From NCBI GenBank assembly GCA_016584305.1, contig JACEEZ010018880.1, positions 86,150 through 150,149 on the forward strand: a stretch of DNA of 64,000 nucleotides. Reading direction: 5' to 3'. This document shows positions 45,750 to 60,939 of the stretch, piece after piece. How positions within the stretch are numbered: the first letter of the stretch is position 1; each line of letters begins with the position of its first letter. The DNA comes from Chionoecetes opilio (taxonomy: Eukaryota; Arthropoda; Malacostraca; Decapoda; Majidae). The position numbers and the translations under genes were made by a program. The notes beneath the pieces are model-generated. The model saw nothing but the letters and a program-made list of their open reading frames with translations. It ran no database searches and had not been told where the DNA came from.

Positions 45750-46410
45750 TTAACAAGCCGCAAGCCGCCCTCCGGGCGGACTTTTTGGCTAGCTCCTGCG
45801 GAGGGCTATTGGTGGGCCTTCGGCTCACCAAACACAGACTCTCCAGATAGCCCCTTTTAACTTTCCTGAAATCATAGAATGTATTAACCCCAACCCATTC
45901 ACATCACCCCCAACCCATTCACTCATCCATTACCCATCACCCCCCACCCATTCACTCACCCATTACCCATCACCCCCCACCCATTCACTCACCCATTACC
46001 CATCACCACACACCCATTCACTCACCCATTACCCATCACCCCCCACATATTCCCTCACCCATCACCCATCACCCACAACCCATCACCCCCCACCCATTCA
46101 CTCACCCATCACCCCACACCCATTACCCATCACCCCACCCATTCACTCACCCATTACCCATCACCCTACATCAAGGTTTCCTCAATTCTCGCCACCCAAT
46201 TTGTTTTCACAATTCTCGCTAATAGGCTACTAAAAATAAAAAATAATAAAAGTGATCGGATCATCCCATAAGTGGCCTTAAAATGTTTCCGTGGTCGACC
46301 TGGTTCCAAAACTGTGCCATATGATGGGATTGTGTCACTGGGGGCGGCACCTATCGCGGACACACACACACAGACAGACACACACACACACTTTCGCTTA
46401 TATTATTATA
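45750..46410 (+). repeat. Structured dispersed repeat with internal minisatellite (clean copy)
   Basis: The left end has three stem-forming blocks: GCCGCCCTCCGGGCGG, GGCTAGCTCCTGCGGAGGGC, and GGTGGGCCTTCGGCTCACC, a stem closed by a TTCG loop. The middle (45,885-46,175) is a 35-bp minisatellite based on CCCATTCACTCACCCATTAC. The right end has GGTTTCCTCAATTCTCGCC, GTGGTCGACCTGG and a CACACACTTTCGCTTATATT tail. Reverse-complement copies fill 52,690-55,065. Purpose unknown. Confidence 0.7.
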
Positions 46411-46689
46411 GATGATTATTCCATTTATACTTTTCTTTCTTTCATTATTTCCTATCATTTCCTCTTTACCTTTCACACCCTCTCATTCCTTTCATCACAT
46501 TATATGTTGTCTATTACACCTGTTTACCAATCTCTCGTGTCTACCCTTCACATAACATAGACACACCTATCATAAACACTACATGACACACACCTGTACA
46601 ACACACTCCCACACCTCCTTACATACACAAACTACTTTAAATCATACCGAGATACACGTGACATTTCATAGGTAACACAGGCTTTTTTT

Positions 46690-49159
<2,470 letters not shown>

Positions 49160-49160
<1 letters not shown>

Positions 49161-49608
49161 CCTGGCATCTGTGCGTGTGTTGGGGGCCGGGCGGGAGGAC
49201 TGCACGGGCCGGGCCTCAGTCGCTCACTCTCTCCCGTCGCGTTCGTTGGGGAAGTTGGTAATTAGATTTTGTAACAGCACTCGGCTCTCCTCGGCGCTAC
49301 TCTTCGTGTGGTCCGCCTCATCCCCTCTCCCTGTTTGCTCCCTTGATTCTCTTATCGATTTTGTTGATTTATATCTCTATTCCACGCTATTTTGTTACTC
49401 CTGTAATGTTTTTAGCGATGGTTAGAGGAGTTTGTTGCAAAGACTATACTGAGGAAGACTTGGACTAAATAACTAACTAAGGAAAACACTAAAGGAAAAT
49501 AAGAGGAATTGCTTCGTTTTGTGTTAAGTTTTTAGTCCATCTTTAATTATTGTTATTTTGTTTGTTTTACGAAGAAGCAAAGAAGTGAAGAATAAGAAGA
49601 AAGTAAAC
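49160..49608 (+). promoter_or_regulatory. Probable promoter and 5' UTR of the gene starting at 49609
   Basis: A unique, moderately GC-rich 450-bp island between two satellite arrays. It includes TCAGT at 49,216-49,220, matching the arthropod initiator motif. No TATA box is evident. The last 200 bases are AT-rich 5' UTR-like sequence. Placement of the start site is inference. Confidence 0.4.
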
Positions 49609-49660
49609 ATGATGACGGGACACTTTCATAATTTTTTACTGTTTACACTGGTGGCAACAG
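49609..49660 (+). CDS. First coding exon encoding a signal-peptide-like start
   Basis: ATG ATG at 49,609-49,614 opens MMTGHFHNFLLFTLVAT, a short polar start followed by a hydrophobic core, as in a signal peptide. The exon ends CAACAG at 49,660 with donor GTAGGT, in phase 1, the phase usual after signal-peptide exons. The intron begins directly with a 125-bp (GT)n run. No downstream exon is recognised within the window, so the mature protein is unknown. Either ATG could be used. Short length limits certainty, but the unique upstream sequence, start, hydrophobic run and donor together are convincing. Confidence 0.55.
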
Positions 49661-49661
49661 G

Positions 49662-49787
<126 letters not shown>

Positions 49788-50049
49788 GTCTCTTATGTCA
49801 GTGTATATTCATGTCATGCGACGAGGAAGAAAAGGAGGAGGAGGATAATAATGTGATAAAGAAAGGAGGAAGAGGAAAGGAAAAACAACGAAGTGAAGAT
49901 AAATAGTGATTTGCTTTCCTAATCCTCGGACACGTTTCAACATGTTCAAACTCGATCATAAAACACATCATGGTATAAATCCTTGAGCGCTGATTGGCTC
50001 TTCTCCCTCACACTAACCAATCACAAGGCTTCTCCAGGAATCACAGGTT

Positions 50050-51070
50050 ACGACAAGCTGCTATTGGTGTATTTTTTACGCCTTTCAACCAATGAGACGA
50101 GAACACACATTTTCCAATCCATAAACAGGATATTTAAATGGTATTTTTTACGTCATTTTACCAATGCAAAACAAGAAAACACACATATTGATCGATACAA
50201 ATATATTTTAACACTATTTTAACGCCTTTTAACTAATAACAGTAAAAAACACACACATATTCACCGATAAAAATGACATTTCACCGCTATTTTTATGCCT
50301 TTTTACCAATGCAAAGCAAGAGAACACACATTCACCGATAAAAAAAAATTCAAGGCTTTTTTTTACGCCTTTATTCAATAATAGACACAACAAAACACAC
50401 ACATTCAACCATAAACAGGATATTTCTACACTATTTTAACGCCTTTTAACTAATAAAGGTCAAGAAAATACAAATATGCACCGATAAAAAGATATTTCAA
50501 CGCTAATTTTATGCCTGTTTACCAATGCAAGTCATGAGAACACATATTCACCGATAAAAAGATATTTCAACGCTTTAGTATGCCTTTTAACACTGAAACA
50601 CAAGAAAACACACATATTCATCGATAAAAAGGTATTTGAATGTTATTTTTGACGCCTCTTAACCAATATGAGTCAAGAGAACATATATTCACCGATAAAC
50701 AGATATTTCAACGCTATTTTAATCAATGAAAAACAAGAGAACACACATATTCACCAATAGAATAACAATTCAACACTATTGTAACGCCTCTTAACCACTA
50801 ATAAACAGCAGAACACACAATCATCGATAATAAGAATATTTCAACACTACTTTTTTGCCTTTTAATCAATAAAAGTCATGAACACATATGCATTGCTATA
50901 GTCACAATTTTTTCGTCTTTTTACCAATAGTAGACAAAAAAACACACATATGCATCGATGATAAGGATATTTTACCACTATTTTTTTCGCCTTTTAACCA
51001 ATACACATGTAAATGCCAAGAAAGCACATATACACCGATATAAAGGATATTTCAATACATCGTTTTTTAC
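50050..51070. repeat. About 72-bp satellite, about 14 copies
   Basis: Each unit has ACGCCTTTTAACCAATAA, GAAAACACACATATTCACCG and AAAGATATTTCAACGCTAT. Copies in the opposite orientation occur at 46,745-46,875 inside the other satellite. CCAAT is present in most units. Confidence 0.85.
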
Positions 51071-51445
51071 ATTCCGATTTACTTCAAAGCGATTGACTTA
51101 TGGACTGTGGAATTGTTAGGAATTGCAAAGCATTTGTACTGAAAGGGAAACAGTATGGAATTTAAACTCAACTCAAAGGAAAACTCTTCGGATTTGCATT
51201 CAAGTATTTTTTGGGGAAAGGGATTTAAAAACAGATGAACTTAAACACTTATCCCTTTTTGCTCGCTTTGCTCACTGTCGATATCAAAATGTTGTAATTC
51301 CAGGGAACTAGAATCATAATCAAGTTTAGACATCGAGTTGGAGACTTTTTCGTAACTTGATTTGATGCTGTTAGTGAGGCTTAACTTTGTTCCCGAAGGC
51401 TGAAGGTCGTGGATCGCATGTTGTCACTTCGCTATAGCCAAGTCT
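51071..51445. other. Unique sequence, nothing recognised
   Basis: A 62-codon open frame at 51,123 has no recognisable domain and no clear splice sites. Not annotated as a gene. Confidence 0.35.
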
Positions 51446-51449
51446 AACC

Positions 51450-51540
<91 letters not shown>

Positions 51541-51576
51541 CTCTCTCCTCTTCTCTCTTCTCTCTCTCTCTCTCTC

Positions 51577-51616
<40 letters not shown>

Positions 51617-51794
51617 GCTACCACTTAGTCTCTCAGCCTCTTCTAGCTTTCACATTTTCTATGTTCTGTTTCTGATTTCTGTTCTCTCTTTCTGATGTTC
51701 TGATTCTCATTCTCTGTCTTCTGTCTCTCTGTTCTCTGTCTCTGTCTCTGTCTCTGTCTCTGTCTCTTCTCTTCTCTGTCTCTTCTCTTCTCTG

Positions 51795-51828
<34 letters not shown>

Positions 51829-52205
51829 GTCTCTGTCTCTCAGCTCTCTGTCTCCTTTCTCTGTCTCTGATCTCTGTCTCTGTCTCTGTCTCTGTCTCTG
51901 TCTCTGTCTCTGTCTCTGTCTCTGTCCTCTGTCTCTGTCTCTGTCTCTGTCTCTGTCTCTGTCTCTGTCTCTGTCTCTGTCTCTGTCTCTGTCTCTGTCT
52001 CTGTCTCTGTCTCTGTCTCTGTCTCTGTCTCTGTCTCTGTCTCTGTCTCTGTCTCTGTCTCTGTCTCTGTCTCTTCTCTGTTCTCTGTCTCTTCTCTCTC
52101 TCTTCTCTCTCCTCCTCTCTCTCTCTCTCCTCGTCCTCTCTCTCTTCTCTCTCCCCTCTCTCTCTTCTCTCTCTCTCGCTCTATCTCTCTCTTTCTCTCT
52201 CAGGT
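51450..52205. repeat. (TC)n and (TCTCTG)n microsatellites
   Basis: (TC)n at 51,450-51,612, then hexamer TCTCTG from about 51,700 to 52,075, then TC with CTT interruptions to 52,205. Confidence 0.95.
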
Positions 52206-52258
52206 ATAGGAACTACCACGTGTAGGCCTCTTGTAGCTTTCACATTTTCTTATGTTCT
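52206..52258 (+). mobile_element. LINE tail fragment
   Basis: GGAACTACCACGTGTAGG, CTCTTGTAGCTTTC and TTATGTTCT match the LINE tail at 390-460. It sits between pyrimidine microsatellites, which may have grown from the LINE tail. Confidence 0.5.
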
Positions 52259-52259
52259 G

Positions 52260-52553
<294 letters not shown>

Positions 52554-52689
52554 TTTTTTAAAGTTTAAACCCCACATATACATGCCCCCCCAAAAGGGGA
52601 CTGTCGTGTGCTCCCTATCGGGGGCTTTTTACATATTTATTTTACGATAAAACAAAGACCAAAAAAAACTAAGATCTAAAATAAAAATA

Positions 52690-55065
52690 AGCGAAAGTGT
52701 GTGTGTTGTGTGTGTCGGGCCGTCCGGCCTGGGGGGGCCCGCCCCCCCTGTGGGGGAAAAACCCCCCTAATATGGCCCCTTTTTGGTTTTGGGTCGACCA
52801 GGGGGGTTTTAGGCCCACTTATAAAGGGACCCGATCATTTTTTTTTTTTTTTTTTTTAGCAGCCTATTGGCGAGAATTGTGAAAAAAAAAAGTGGGTTGC
52901 TAAATTTGTTTAAAAAAAACCTTGGGGGGATTTTTTTTGGGGGGGGGAAGGGGGGGATTGGGGGGAGGGGGGGGGAAAGGGGGGGGGAAATGTGGTTGGG
53001 TGGGGAGGGGTTTAATGGGTTGGGGGGTGTTGTGGGGGGGGGTTGGGGGGGAGTGGGGGGGGGTAGGGTTGGGGGGGTGATGGGTAATGGGTGAGGTAAT
53101 TTTTTTTGGGTTTGGGGAGGGAAGGGGTTTGGGGGTGGGTAAATGGGTTGGGGGGGAAGGGAAGGGGGGGGGGGGGGGGGTTCGGGTAATGGGGGGTTAA
53201 AGGGGTTTGGGGGGTGAGGGGTAAGGGTGCGGAATGGGTGGGGGGTGGGGGTAATGGGTGGAAAAATGGGGGGGGGGTGAGGGAAAGGGCGTGCCAAGGG
53301 TGAAGGGGGGGGGTTTGGGGAGGTTTTGAATGGGTGTGGGTTTTATATTTTTTAAATCCTTTGGGGGGGGGGTTAATGGGTTGAGTGAATGGGGGGGGTG
53401 GGGGGTTGGAGGGGGTGATGGGGGGGTTTGGGTTTAATTTTTTTGGGATTTTCCTGGGTGGGTGTGTTTGGGTGGGGGGTAAATGGGTAATGGGTGTTGT
53501 GAGGGGGGGAAGGGTGGGGGTTTTGGTGAAGTAAAGGGTGGGGTAAAAGGGGTTTGGGGGTTTAAATTGGTCGTGTGGGAAAAAGGGTTGGGGTGAAGGG
53601 GTGGGGGGTGTGGGTAATGGGTGGGGAAGGGCGTGTGGGGGATGGGTTTTTTGGGGGTGGTGAAGGGGTTTGGGGGGGTGAGGGGGAAGGGGGTTGGTAA
53701 AAATTGGGGGGGGGTAATGGGTAATGGGGTTGAGGGAAGGGTTTGTGTGGGGGATGGGAAAATGGGGGACGTAAAAGGGGTGGGGGTGGGGAAATGGGTA
53801 AAGTGAAATGGGGGGGGGTGAGGGGGTAAAGGGGTTTGGTGTTGGTTTGGGGGGTGATGTGAATGGGTTGGCTTAAAAGACATTTCTACTCCACTTGGTT
53901 AGGGTTAAATGGGGATTTGAAGGGGGGGGGGGGTATGGGAAATGGGGAGGGAATGGGGGGGGGGTGGGGTGAGGGTAATGGGTGGGGTAAGGGTGTTTGG
54001 TGTTTCTGGGTGGGGAAAAAAAAAAAAATGGGGGGGGCGTAGGGGTAATGGGTAAATGTTTTGGGGGGGGGGGGGGATGGGTATGGGGGGGAGAAAAAGG
54101 GGTGTGGGGGTTTGAGGGGTAAGGGGTTTGGGGTAAAGGGTTTGGGGGGTGTAGGGGGGGAAATAGGTGATGAATGGGTGGGGGGGTGGGTAAGGGGGCG
54201 AGTGGGGTTTTGGGGGGGGAGGTAAAGGGGTTGGCTTTTAAATACATTTTCCCACCATTTTATAAAAATTTAAGGGGGAAAGTGGATTTGTGTGTGGGGG
54301 GTTTTTGTTTTGGGGGGGTTGGGTTTTGGGTTTTTTTTGGGGTGTGTGTTTGGGGATGGTCTGTTCCCCGGGCCGGGGGCCCCTCCCCCCCGGGGCGAAA
54401 ACCCCCCATGGCACATTTTTTGAATGGGGGGTCGACCGGGGGAAAGGGTTTTTTAAACCCCACTTATGAGATGATCCGATACTTTTTTTTTTTCTTTTTT
54501 TTTAGCACCCAAATTTAAAGCGGGGAATTTTGTGAAAAAAGGGTTTTGCGAGAATTGGGGAAAAACCTTTGGGGTGGGGTGATGGGTAAGGGGTGAGTGA
54601 AATGGGTGGGGGGGAAGGGGTTAATGGGGGGGGGGATGGGGGAGTGAATGGGGGGGGGGGTTGATGGGGAGGGGTTGAGGGGAATAGAGGGGGGGGAGGG
54701 GTTAAAGGGTGGGGGGTTAAAGGGTTTTGGGGTGGGGGGGATGGGAAAAGGGTGGGAATGGTGGGGGAGGTGGGGGAATGGGGAAATGGGGGGGGGGTTA
54801 GGGGGGAGTGAAGGGTTGGGGGTGAGTGAATGGGTTGGCTTTTAAACTACATTTTTTCTCCCCATGATTTTTCGGAAAAAGTTTAAAGGGGTTTTAATCT
54901 GGGAAGTCTGTTTTTGGGGGGCCCAAAGGGCCCCAAAAAAAAACAAGGGGGGGTGGTCCAAAAAAGGGCCCACCAATAGGCCCAACCGCGGGAGCTAGCC
55001 AAAAAAGCCCCCCGGGAGGGGGGCCCTTTTCGGTTTTTTTAAAAAAACAAAATGGGCCTCAAAAA
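52690..55065 (-). repeat. Inverted, run-distorted copies of the structured repeat
   Basis: Reverse complement of 45,750-46,410. The CACACACTTTCGCTT tail appears as AAGCGAAAGTGTGTG at 52,688, GTCGACC at about 52,793 and again 54,430, and GCGAGAATTGTGAAAA at 52,871. An expanded minisatellite reads GGGTAATGGGTG with long G-runs. The structured left end appears at 54,960-55,020 (GGCCCACCAATAGGCC, GGAGCTAGCC). At least two, perhaps three, copies are joined. Runs of G are inflated relative to the clean copy, pointing to poor consensus. Confidence 0.68.
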
Positions 55066-55069
55066 GGGT

Positions 55070-55760
55070 TTTGGTTTTGAAGCCTTTTTGCTGTCACTAT
55101 TTCCCCGTTCACTATACTTGCTAAAGGCGGGGGGGGCCCTTCAAACGGGCCCCACCGTTTGGCCCCCAAAATTTACACTTTTTTGTGTTCATCTTTTGGG
55201 AAATTTGGAGGAAAAAGGGCGGCCGTGAAATTTTTCCAAATCCTGGGCCGGGGCCCCCAAAAAGGGTGTTTTTGGGGCGGGTTTCCCAAGGGAAACCGGC
55301 ACCACCCCCCCGGCATCACCACTGGAAAGCACCGTTCTCGGTGTTTCGCGTGGCGTTCTGGGGGGGCTGTGTAACCTCCCCGGGGGGTTGGGGAAATTTT
55401 CCCTTGCACCGTGCCTTGGGAATACCAAAAAAGCGCCGCGCCCGTCCCCTCGGTTTTTTCCAGGAGCGAGATGATCCCCGGCTCAAAATGGGCGGGAGGG
55501 TCTGGGGGGTCTGCGCATCCCCCAAATTCGCAGGGCTCACCCTGGAAATGCGGTTAGCCTCCAGTGGGGGGCCGGCCACACGCCCACCCAGGAAGGGGGG
55601 CCCGTACTCTAAGAAAGGCCGTATCTGGGCCTTGAAAGGGGAAAGAGGTTTCCCCTCCCCGGGTAGAGGAAGGGGTTAACCCCCTGGGGAGGCGGGGGAC
55701 TCTGTGAGGGGCCCTTTTTTAGAAAAGGTGTTTAATGTGGAATTTAAAAACCCTTTAGTC
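55070..55760. other. GC-rich block with overlapping open frames, unassigned
   Basis: Open frames of 164, 87 and 79 codons overlap on both strands. The minus strand reads AGGVVPVSLGKPAPKTP-like sequence, which I do not recognise. G and C runs are inflated. It may be a decayed element; no gene is called. Confidence 0.3.
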
Positions 55761-55799
55761 CCCCCTCCCCCTTTAAAAGCCCAAAACCCTTAAAGGTTT

Positions 55800-57000
55800 T
55801 GGGAGGGGAGGGACCCCCCCCCCCCCCCCCCCTTTCTCCCCCCCCCCCTCCTCTCCCTTTCCACTAAATTTACGCACTCATCACTAACCCCCACTCACTT
55901 AACCCCACCCCCTCACCCCCCCCTTCAATAAATGCACTCACGCACCACTCACTCCCCTCATAACCACTCACCCACGCCCCGCCCCTTTACACCGCACTCA
56001 AATACTCACTCACCAACTCACTCACTCACCATCACTCACTCACTCACTCACTCACTCACTCACCACTCACTCACTCACTCACTCACTCACTCACTCACTC
56101 ACGATCACTCACTCCACTAAACCTCACTCACTAAATCACTCACTCACTCACTCACTCCACTCACTCACTCCACTCACTCTCACTCACTCACTCAACTCAC
56201 TCCCCTCACTCACTCACTCACTCACTCACTCACTCACATTCACTCACTCACTCACACTCACTCCACTCACTCACTTCCTCACTCACTCCTCCCCTTACTC
56301 ACCCATCAACAACCCACTGGCACTCACCCCTCACTCACTCACCACCACTCCATCACTCCCGCAACTCACTCACTCACTCACTCTCATTTCCCTCACTCAC
56401 TCTCCACTACCACTCACTCACCACTCCACTCCCCACTCACTCACTCACTCACTCACTCACTCACTCACCCCACTCCTCACCCTCACTCACCTCACTCACT
56501 CACTCACTCACTGCACTCCCACTCACTCACCATCACTCAACTCACTCACTCACACTCACTCCACTCACTCACTCACTCACCCTCACTCACTAAATCCACT
56601 CCCCACACTCCTCACCACTCACTCACTCACCACTCACTAAACTCACTCACTCACTCACTCACTCACTCACTCACTATCACTCACTCCCTCACTCACACAC
56701 TCAATCACTCACTCACTCCCTCACTCACTCATTTACTCACTCACCCCACCAACTCACCCACTTCACTCACCCTCAACTCACTCACTCACTCACTCACTCA
56801 CTCAATTTCACTCCACCACCACTCACTCACTCACTCACTCACCACTCACTATCACTCCTCACTCACTTCATCCCCTCACATCATCATCACTCACTCAACT
56901 CACTCACTCCCCTCACTCACTCACTCACTCAACCTCACTCACTCACTCACTCACTCACTCACTCACTCACCACTCACTCACTCACTCACTCACTCACTCT
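55800..57000. repeat. (CTCA)n microsatellite, over 1 kb
   Basis: A C-run at 55,810-55,850, then ACTC tetramers with many interruptions to 57,000. Confidence 0.95.
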
Positions 57001-57075
57001 GTCTGTCGTCTGGTCTGTCTGTCTGTCGGGGCTGTCGTCTTGTCGTTCTGTCTGTCTGTCTGTCTGTCTTTGGNA
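57001..57075. repeat. (GTCT)n microsatellite ending at an ambiguous base
   Basis: CTGT/GTCT tetramers to 57,070. An N at 57,074 is the only ambiguous base in the window and marks a probable consensus join. Confidence 0.9.
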
Positions 57076-57079
57076 CACC

Positions 57080-58680
57080 CCTAACTCGAAAACTATGTTT
57101 TGGTTTGCGACGCATATTTGTACCCCACCAAAAAATCCCGCTTCCCCCGGGCCCCCAAGCTTTTTTTTTTGTGGGAGAGGGGGAGTATGGGAAAACACAG
57201 AAAAATCCCTACTTATTATGAAAAAGACAAAAAAAAAGAACTAAAATAACGTTTTTAATATTATCAAACCATAATATTATACACCCACAAAGAGACTACG
57301 CAGAAAAAAAAATTCGAGTTTTTTGGGGAAAGGATTTTCCCCAATGCTAATTTCCGTCTGCTGAAAACACAGAGAAGCCCCGGGGTGAGGTTTATGTGCA
57401 GAGGCTTCTAAACCAGGAAAACAGCACAGCAGAGTCTCTTAAAAAATAAAAAAGTGGGGGGACCGTTACGTCCCCACCAGGTTACCTTTTGACGGGGCCC
57501 TCTGTTATACTCGTTTTTTTGGTTTGAAGCCTCTGACTCACCCTTACCCCGGTTTCTCTATAGTGTTGTCACGAGAAGAGAGCCGTAATATAGCCCCGGG
57601 ATTCAATTTTCGCGCAAATACTCAATTTTCTTCCATCCCGTGTTTTCCTTCGTGGGGTCCACCCGCGGCGACCCCGCCTTACCCCCCACAATGCACGAGT
57701 AAACAAACCGTGACTAGAGGGTAGGGTCCTTTGACGGGGTCCAGGGCTGTAGAAAAAGTTAGGGACGGGGGGGGTTCCCTGTGGTGTTGGTGTCCTTCCA
57801 AGACGCTTTGTTGACGACTTGTGTCTCCAGGCTTTCTTTATTGCCGGGGGCACTTCATTGCAAAAAAATGGTTGGGCCTTTGCGACAGCTGGGAACCCCC
57901 TTTTTTCGGGCATAACCACCTCTACCGCGGGACGGGGTGCACTTTCGAGGAAGGATTCAGATCTTTCTGAATCTCTTGAAAGGGGGGGTAGATGCACGAG
58001 GCTTTTTAAAAGATAGAGAACCCCGGGGGGTAGCCCTGGGTCGGGGGAAAGGGGAAACTTGCGACACAGGAGGATTTCGAAGGCGGGAACAAAGTGTTCG
58101 TAAAAAAGAGAGAGGAGGGGTTTATTAAAGATAAAGGGAAAATGGAAAAAATAAAAGGATTGCTTGAAGGTTTCTACGATACAAACTGTCAGGAGTATTT
58201 TAATACAAGATAGATATTTTTCCTGAGGAGGAATAAATAGTGTAGAGGATTTGTATTATAATAGCATTACAGAACAATGGGTGGATATTGCAGGATAAGG
58301 ATATTTGATTCGGAAGTCGAGAAGCTGGGATAGTTAATTTCACAAAGGACAGAGTTGGCAGGCGAGGTGGAGGAGAGTTGCGCTTTAGAGATATGCATCG
58401 GCACTGTCTGTGCAATAATAATAATAAAATAATTAATAATAGATAATAATAATAATAATAATAATTAAGTTTCCATCCGAAGGCAACACAGGGACAAAAA
58501 AGTAAAACAACAACATAACATACATACATGAGTAAATGCAACCTAAAGTGCTAAACCAAATAAAATAATAAAAATATGTTAAGAGAGATATAAGAGTAGC
58601 CTGTATTGATGAGAAACGCAAAAAAGGTGCCAAAAAGGTAAGAGAAGCAAACTTTCTCTTTCTGTGTGGTTATTGTGGCT
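57080..58680. other. No gene recognised
   Basis: A minus-strand open frame of 142 codons (57,569-57,997) has no recognised domain and a low-complexity composition rich in P, R, S and T. A short (TAA)n run is at 58,410-58,465. Run distortion continues to about 58,110. Confidence 0.35.
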
Positions 58681-58779
58681 GTGTATGTTGTGTTTGGTGT
58701 GGGTGTGTGTGTGTGTGTGTGTATTTACCTAGCTGTGTTTACACAGGTTTGGTGTTCCCTGTGTGTGTTGTATATCATC

Positions 58780-59080
58780 TAGTTGTACATTTAGGGTGCA
58801 TTTTTACAGGGCCAGAGCACATGCTCGTGTGGCACCGTCTCCATGTCAACATTTTTATCATTCATCCTTAGTGATTCGTGTTGGCCGAAGCCACCACCCG
58901 GAGAGAGCAGGTCAACAAACCCCGGCGAAAACCACCCGGATTACCCATCACTGTGGGTGGACGGGACTCGGATTTTTAAGGAAACAACCCATCTGTTCCG
59001 CTACGCCCGGGGATCGAACCCGGACCTTCTCGGTTGTGAACCGAGGCGTGCTAAACACTACCCACGCGGAGTACCCAAAT
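58780..59080 (-). mobile_element. tRNA-derived SINE, family 1, second copy
   Basis: Matches 9,155-9,437: TTTACAGGGCCAGAGC, GGACGGGACTCGG, GGGGATCGAACCCGG and GTGCTAAACACTACC. The tRNA-like head is at the right, so the element is on the minus strand. It is followed by (TG)n and preceded by (GT)n at 58,697-58,725. Confidence 0.75.
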
Positions 59081-59204
59081 GTGTGTGTGATGTGTGTGGT
59101 GGGTGTTTGTGTGTGTTGTGATGTGTGTGTGTGGTGTGTGGCTTCACTTTTTACTCGATATACTCTGTTACTTACAAAGGAAAAGACACAATTAACAAGC
59201 CAAT

Positions 59205-59390
59205 GTAAACACACGCACGCACGCACGCACGCACGCACGGCCACGCACGCACGCACCGTCGCAACGCGCACGCACGCACGCACGCACGGCACGCACGCAC
59301 ACGCACGCACGCACGCCACGCACACACACCACACCACATCAAATACACACACACACACACACACACACCACACAACACACAACACACACC
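59205..59390. repeat. (ACGC)n and (AC)n microsatellites
   Basis: CGCA tetramers from 59,212 to about 59,320, then AC dinucleotides to 59,390. Both are next to the SINE. Confidence 0.95.
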
Positions 59391-60085
59391 AATTTTACTT
59401 CTTACTCTTGCGTGATAAACAAAATACACTTTAAAATAAGATCCTTGTTTTCATAATCAGCCAGAGTAAGAAGAATCCATGAGTGATGAGTATCATTACT
59501 ACAATGGTTATTAATAACCTATTAACTAATGGTATAGTAGTAATGGTATAAGTAACAATAATAAGTACGTTATTATAATATAAAGTAAGGATTAAGAAGT
59601 ATGTAAAAGGGTAATGGTAGGAACGTTATACTTTAGCCATATTAAAACATCACAAAACATCATAAATACTTCAATTACCTGTGCTAACAAAAAATTGCTC
59701 TTAATGGTTAATGCATCAAATATTGATTAAAATAAAAAATCCTAAGCCTTAAATTTTTATGATGGCAAAAAAACAAAACAAAAAATATATGAAAATTTTG
59801 TTTTGGTGTGTGCTCTAAAACAAATGAAACAGCACGAAAAAGTTGTTGTATTTTTTAACATATTAATTGAAAACACACAAAAATTAGCATCTATATTTGA
59901 CATGCTTTCCGAAAAAAAATTAATAATAATTAAGTGTGGGAAATACATGATTTCAGTAACATGATTTGCCCCCCCCATCTTCTTACATAGGACTACCACC
60001 AAGTGCTTGTGTCGCACTTCGGACCCATGTATTGATGTTTTATCGTGTTGCTGTCGTTGGTCAATGGTCAAGATGCCACGGGTAG
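59391..60085. other. AT-rich sequence, nothing recognised
   Basis: No gene or repeat family recognised. TAATGGTA-like motifs recur loosely at 59,500-59,640. Confidence 0.35.
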
Positions 60086-60089
60086 CCCA

Positions 60090-60235
60090 CGTCCCGGTGA
60101 TTCCAACCCTTTGTGTTCCGTTGTGATCCAATACCCTATTGTCCGTGTGATTCACAAACCCTATGTGTCGTGTGTCGATTCAAACCCCTATGTGTTCCGT
60201 GTGATTCCAACCCTTTGTGTTCCGAGTGATCCAAC
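60090..60235. repeat. Short minisatellite, about 25-33 bp, about 5 copies
   Basis: Units contain GTGATTCCAACCCT and TTTGTGTTCCG variants. Confidence 0.65.
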
Positions 60236-60733
60236 ACTACACACTCGCACTAATAACAAAAAATCGTTTCAAAGTCACATAAGTCTACGCGTTTGTGAAA
60301 TACTCAAGACGTTACCGCTAGAGTTTTTCGTAATCTAATATCTGAAAAAGGGTTTTTAGCCCAAACCCATTCAAAATATGCAACGACATGGGACCCAAAA
60401 CGCTTACCATCTACTATTATTTGCGATATTTTGAGCCTACTCTCATCAAAATGAATGTACAGATTTCGGCTTACCGCAAAACAGACACACCAGAACACAC
60501 GGATACTCCATTAGGTATATTTAGATAGGAAGAAACAGGATACCAGGAACCTTATTAGTGTATAACGGGGTACTGTGAAACACATACTATTTAAACGATC
60601 AAACTACACGTAGAGAACAGTTGGAAACCAACGACCCCTAAAAGAAGATGGAACATGGGAAGTTTCGTTAGCGAAGAATGAGAGGATATAAGTATGCTAA
60701 CTGTTAACATACTGATCACTAGTTCGGTAAAGT

Positions 60734-60924
60734 ATGTCTAGCGGCATTGGCAAGTCTGCCGTCGCCTTGATGGCTATCAATAATTATTTGCCATCCGTTG
60801 CCACACGCGAGTGCGAAGAAGGAAAGTACAAGAATCAACCGCGTACTCTACAACGGGCTGTGTTGTCCAGCATTGCGCTTCTGCCCTTTTACGTTTCCAT
60901 CATATATCTTCCAAGACCATTAAG
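60734..60924 (+). CDS. Predicted first coding exon, unknown protein
   Basis: ATG at 60,734 opens 63 codons that run exactly into the strong donor AAG|GTGAGT at 60,925 (phase 2). The protein begins MSSGIGKSAVALMAINNYLP and ends with a hydrophobic stretch, SSIALLPFYVSIIYLPRPL, that could be a membrane segment. Codons are balanced and free of repeats, unlike all nearby frames. A TATAAG motif lies near 60,688, about 45 bases before the ATG. The intron opens with a 590-bp (GT)-rich tract. I do not recognise the protein. The next exon is not identified. Confidence 0.5.
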
Positions 60925-60939
60925 GTGAGTTTTCATTAG

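Noticed and set aside
55185..55679. 164-codon plus-strand protein
   Set aside because: Overlaps equally long frames on the other strand in GC-rich, run-distorted sequence with no recognised domain.
57569..57997. 142-codon minus-strand protein
   Set aside because: Low-complexity composition, no domain, no splice or start support.
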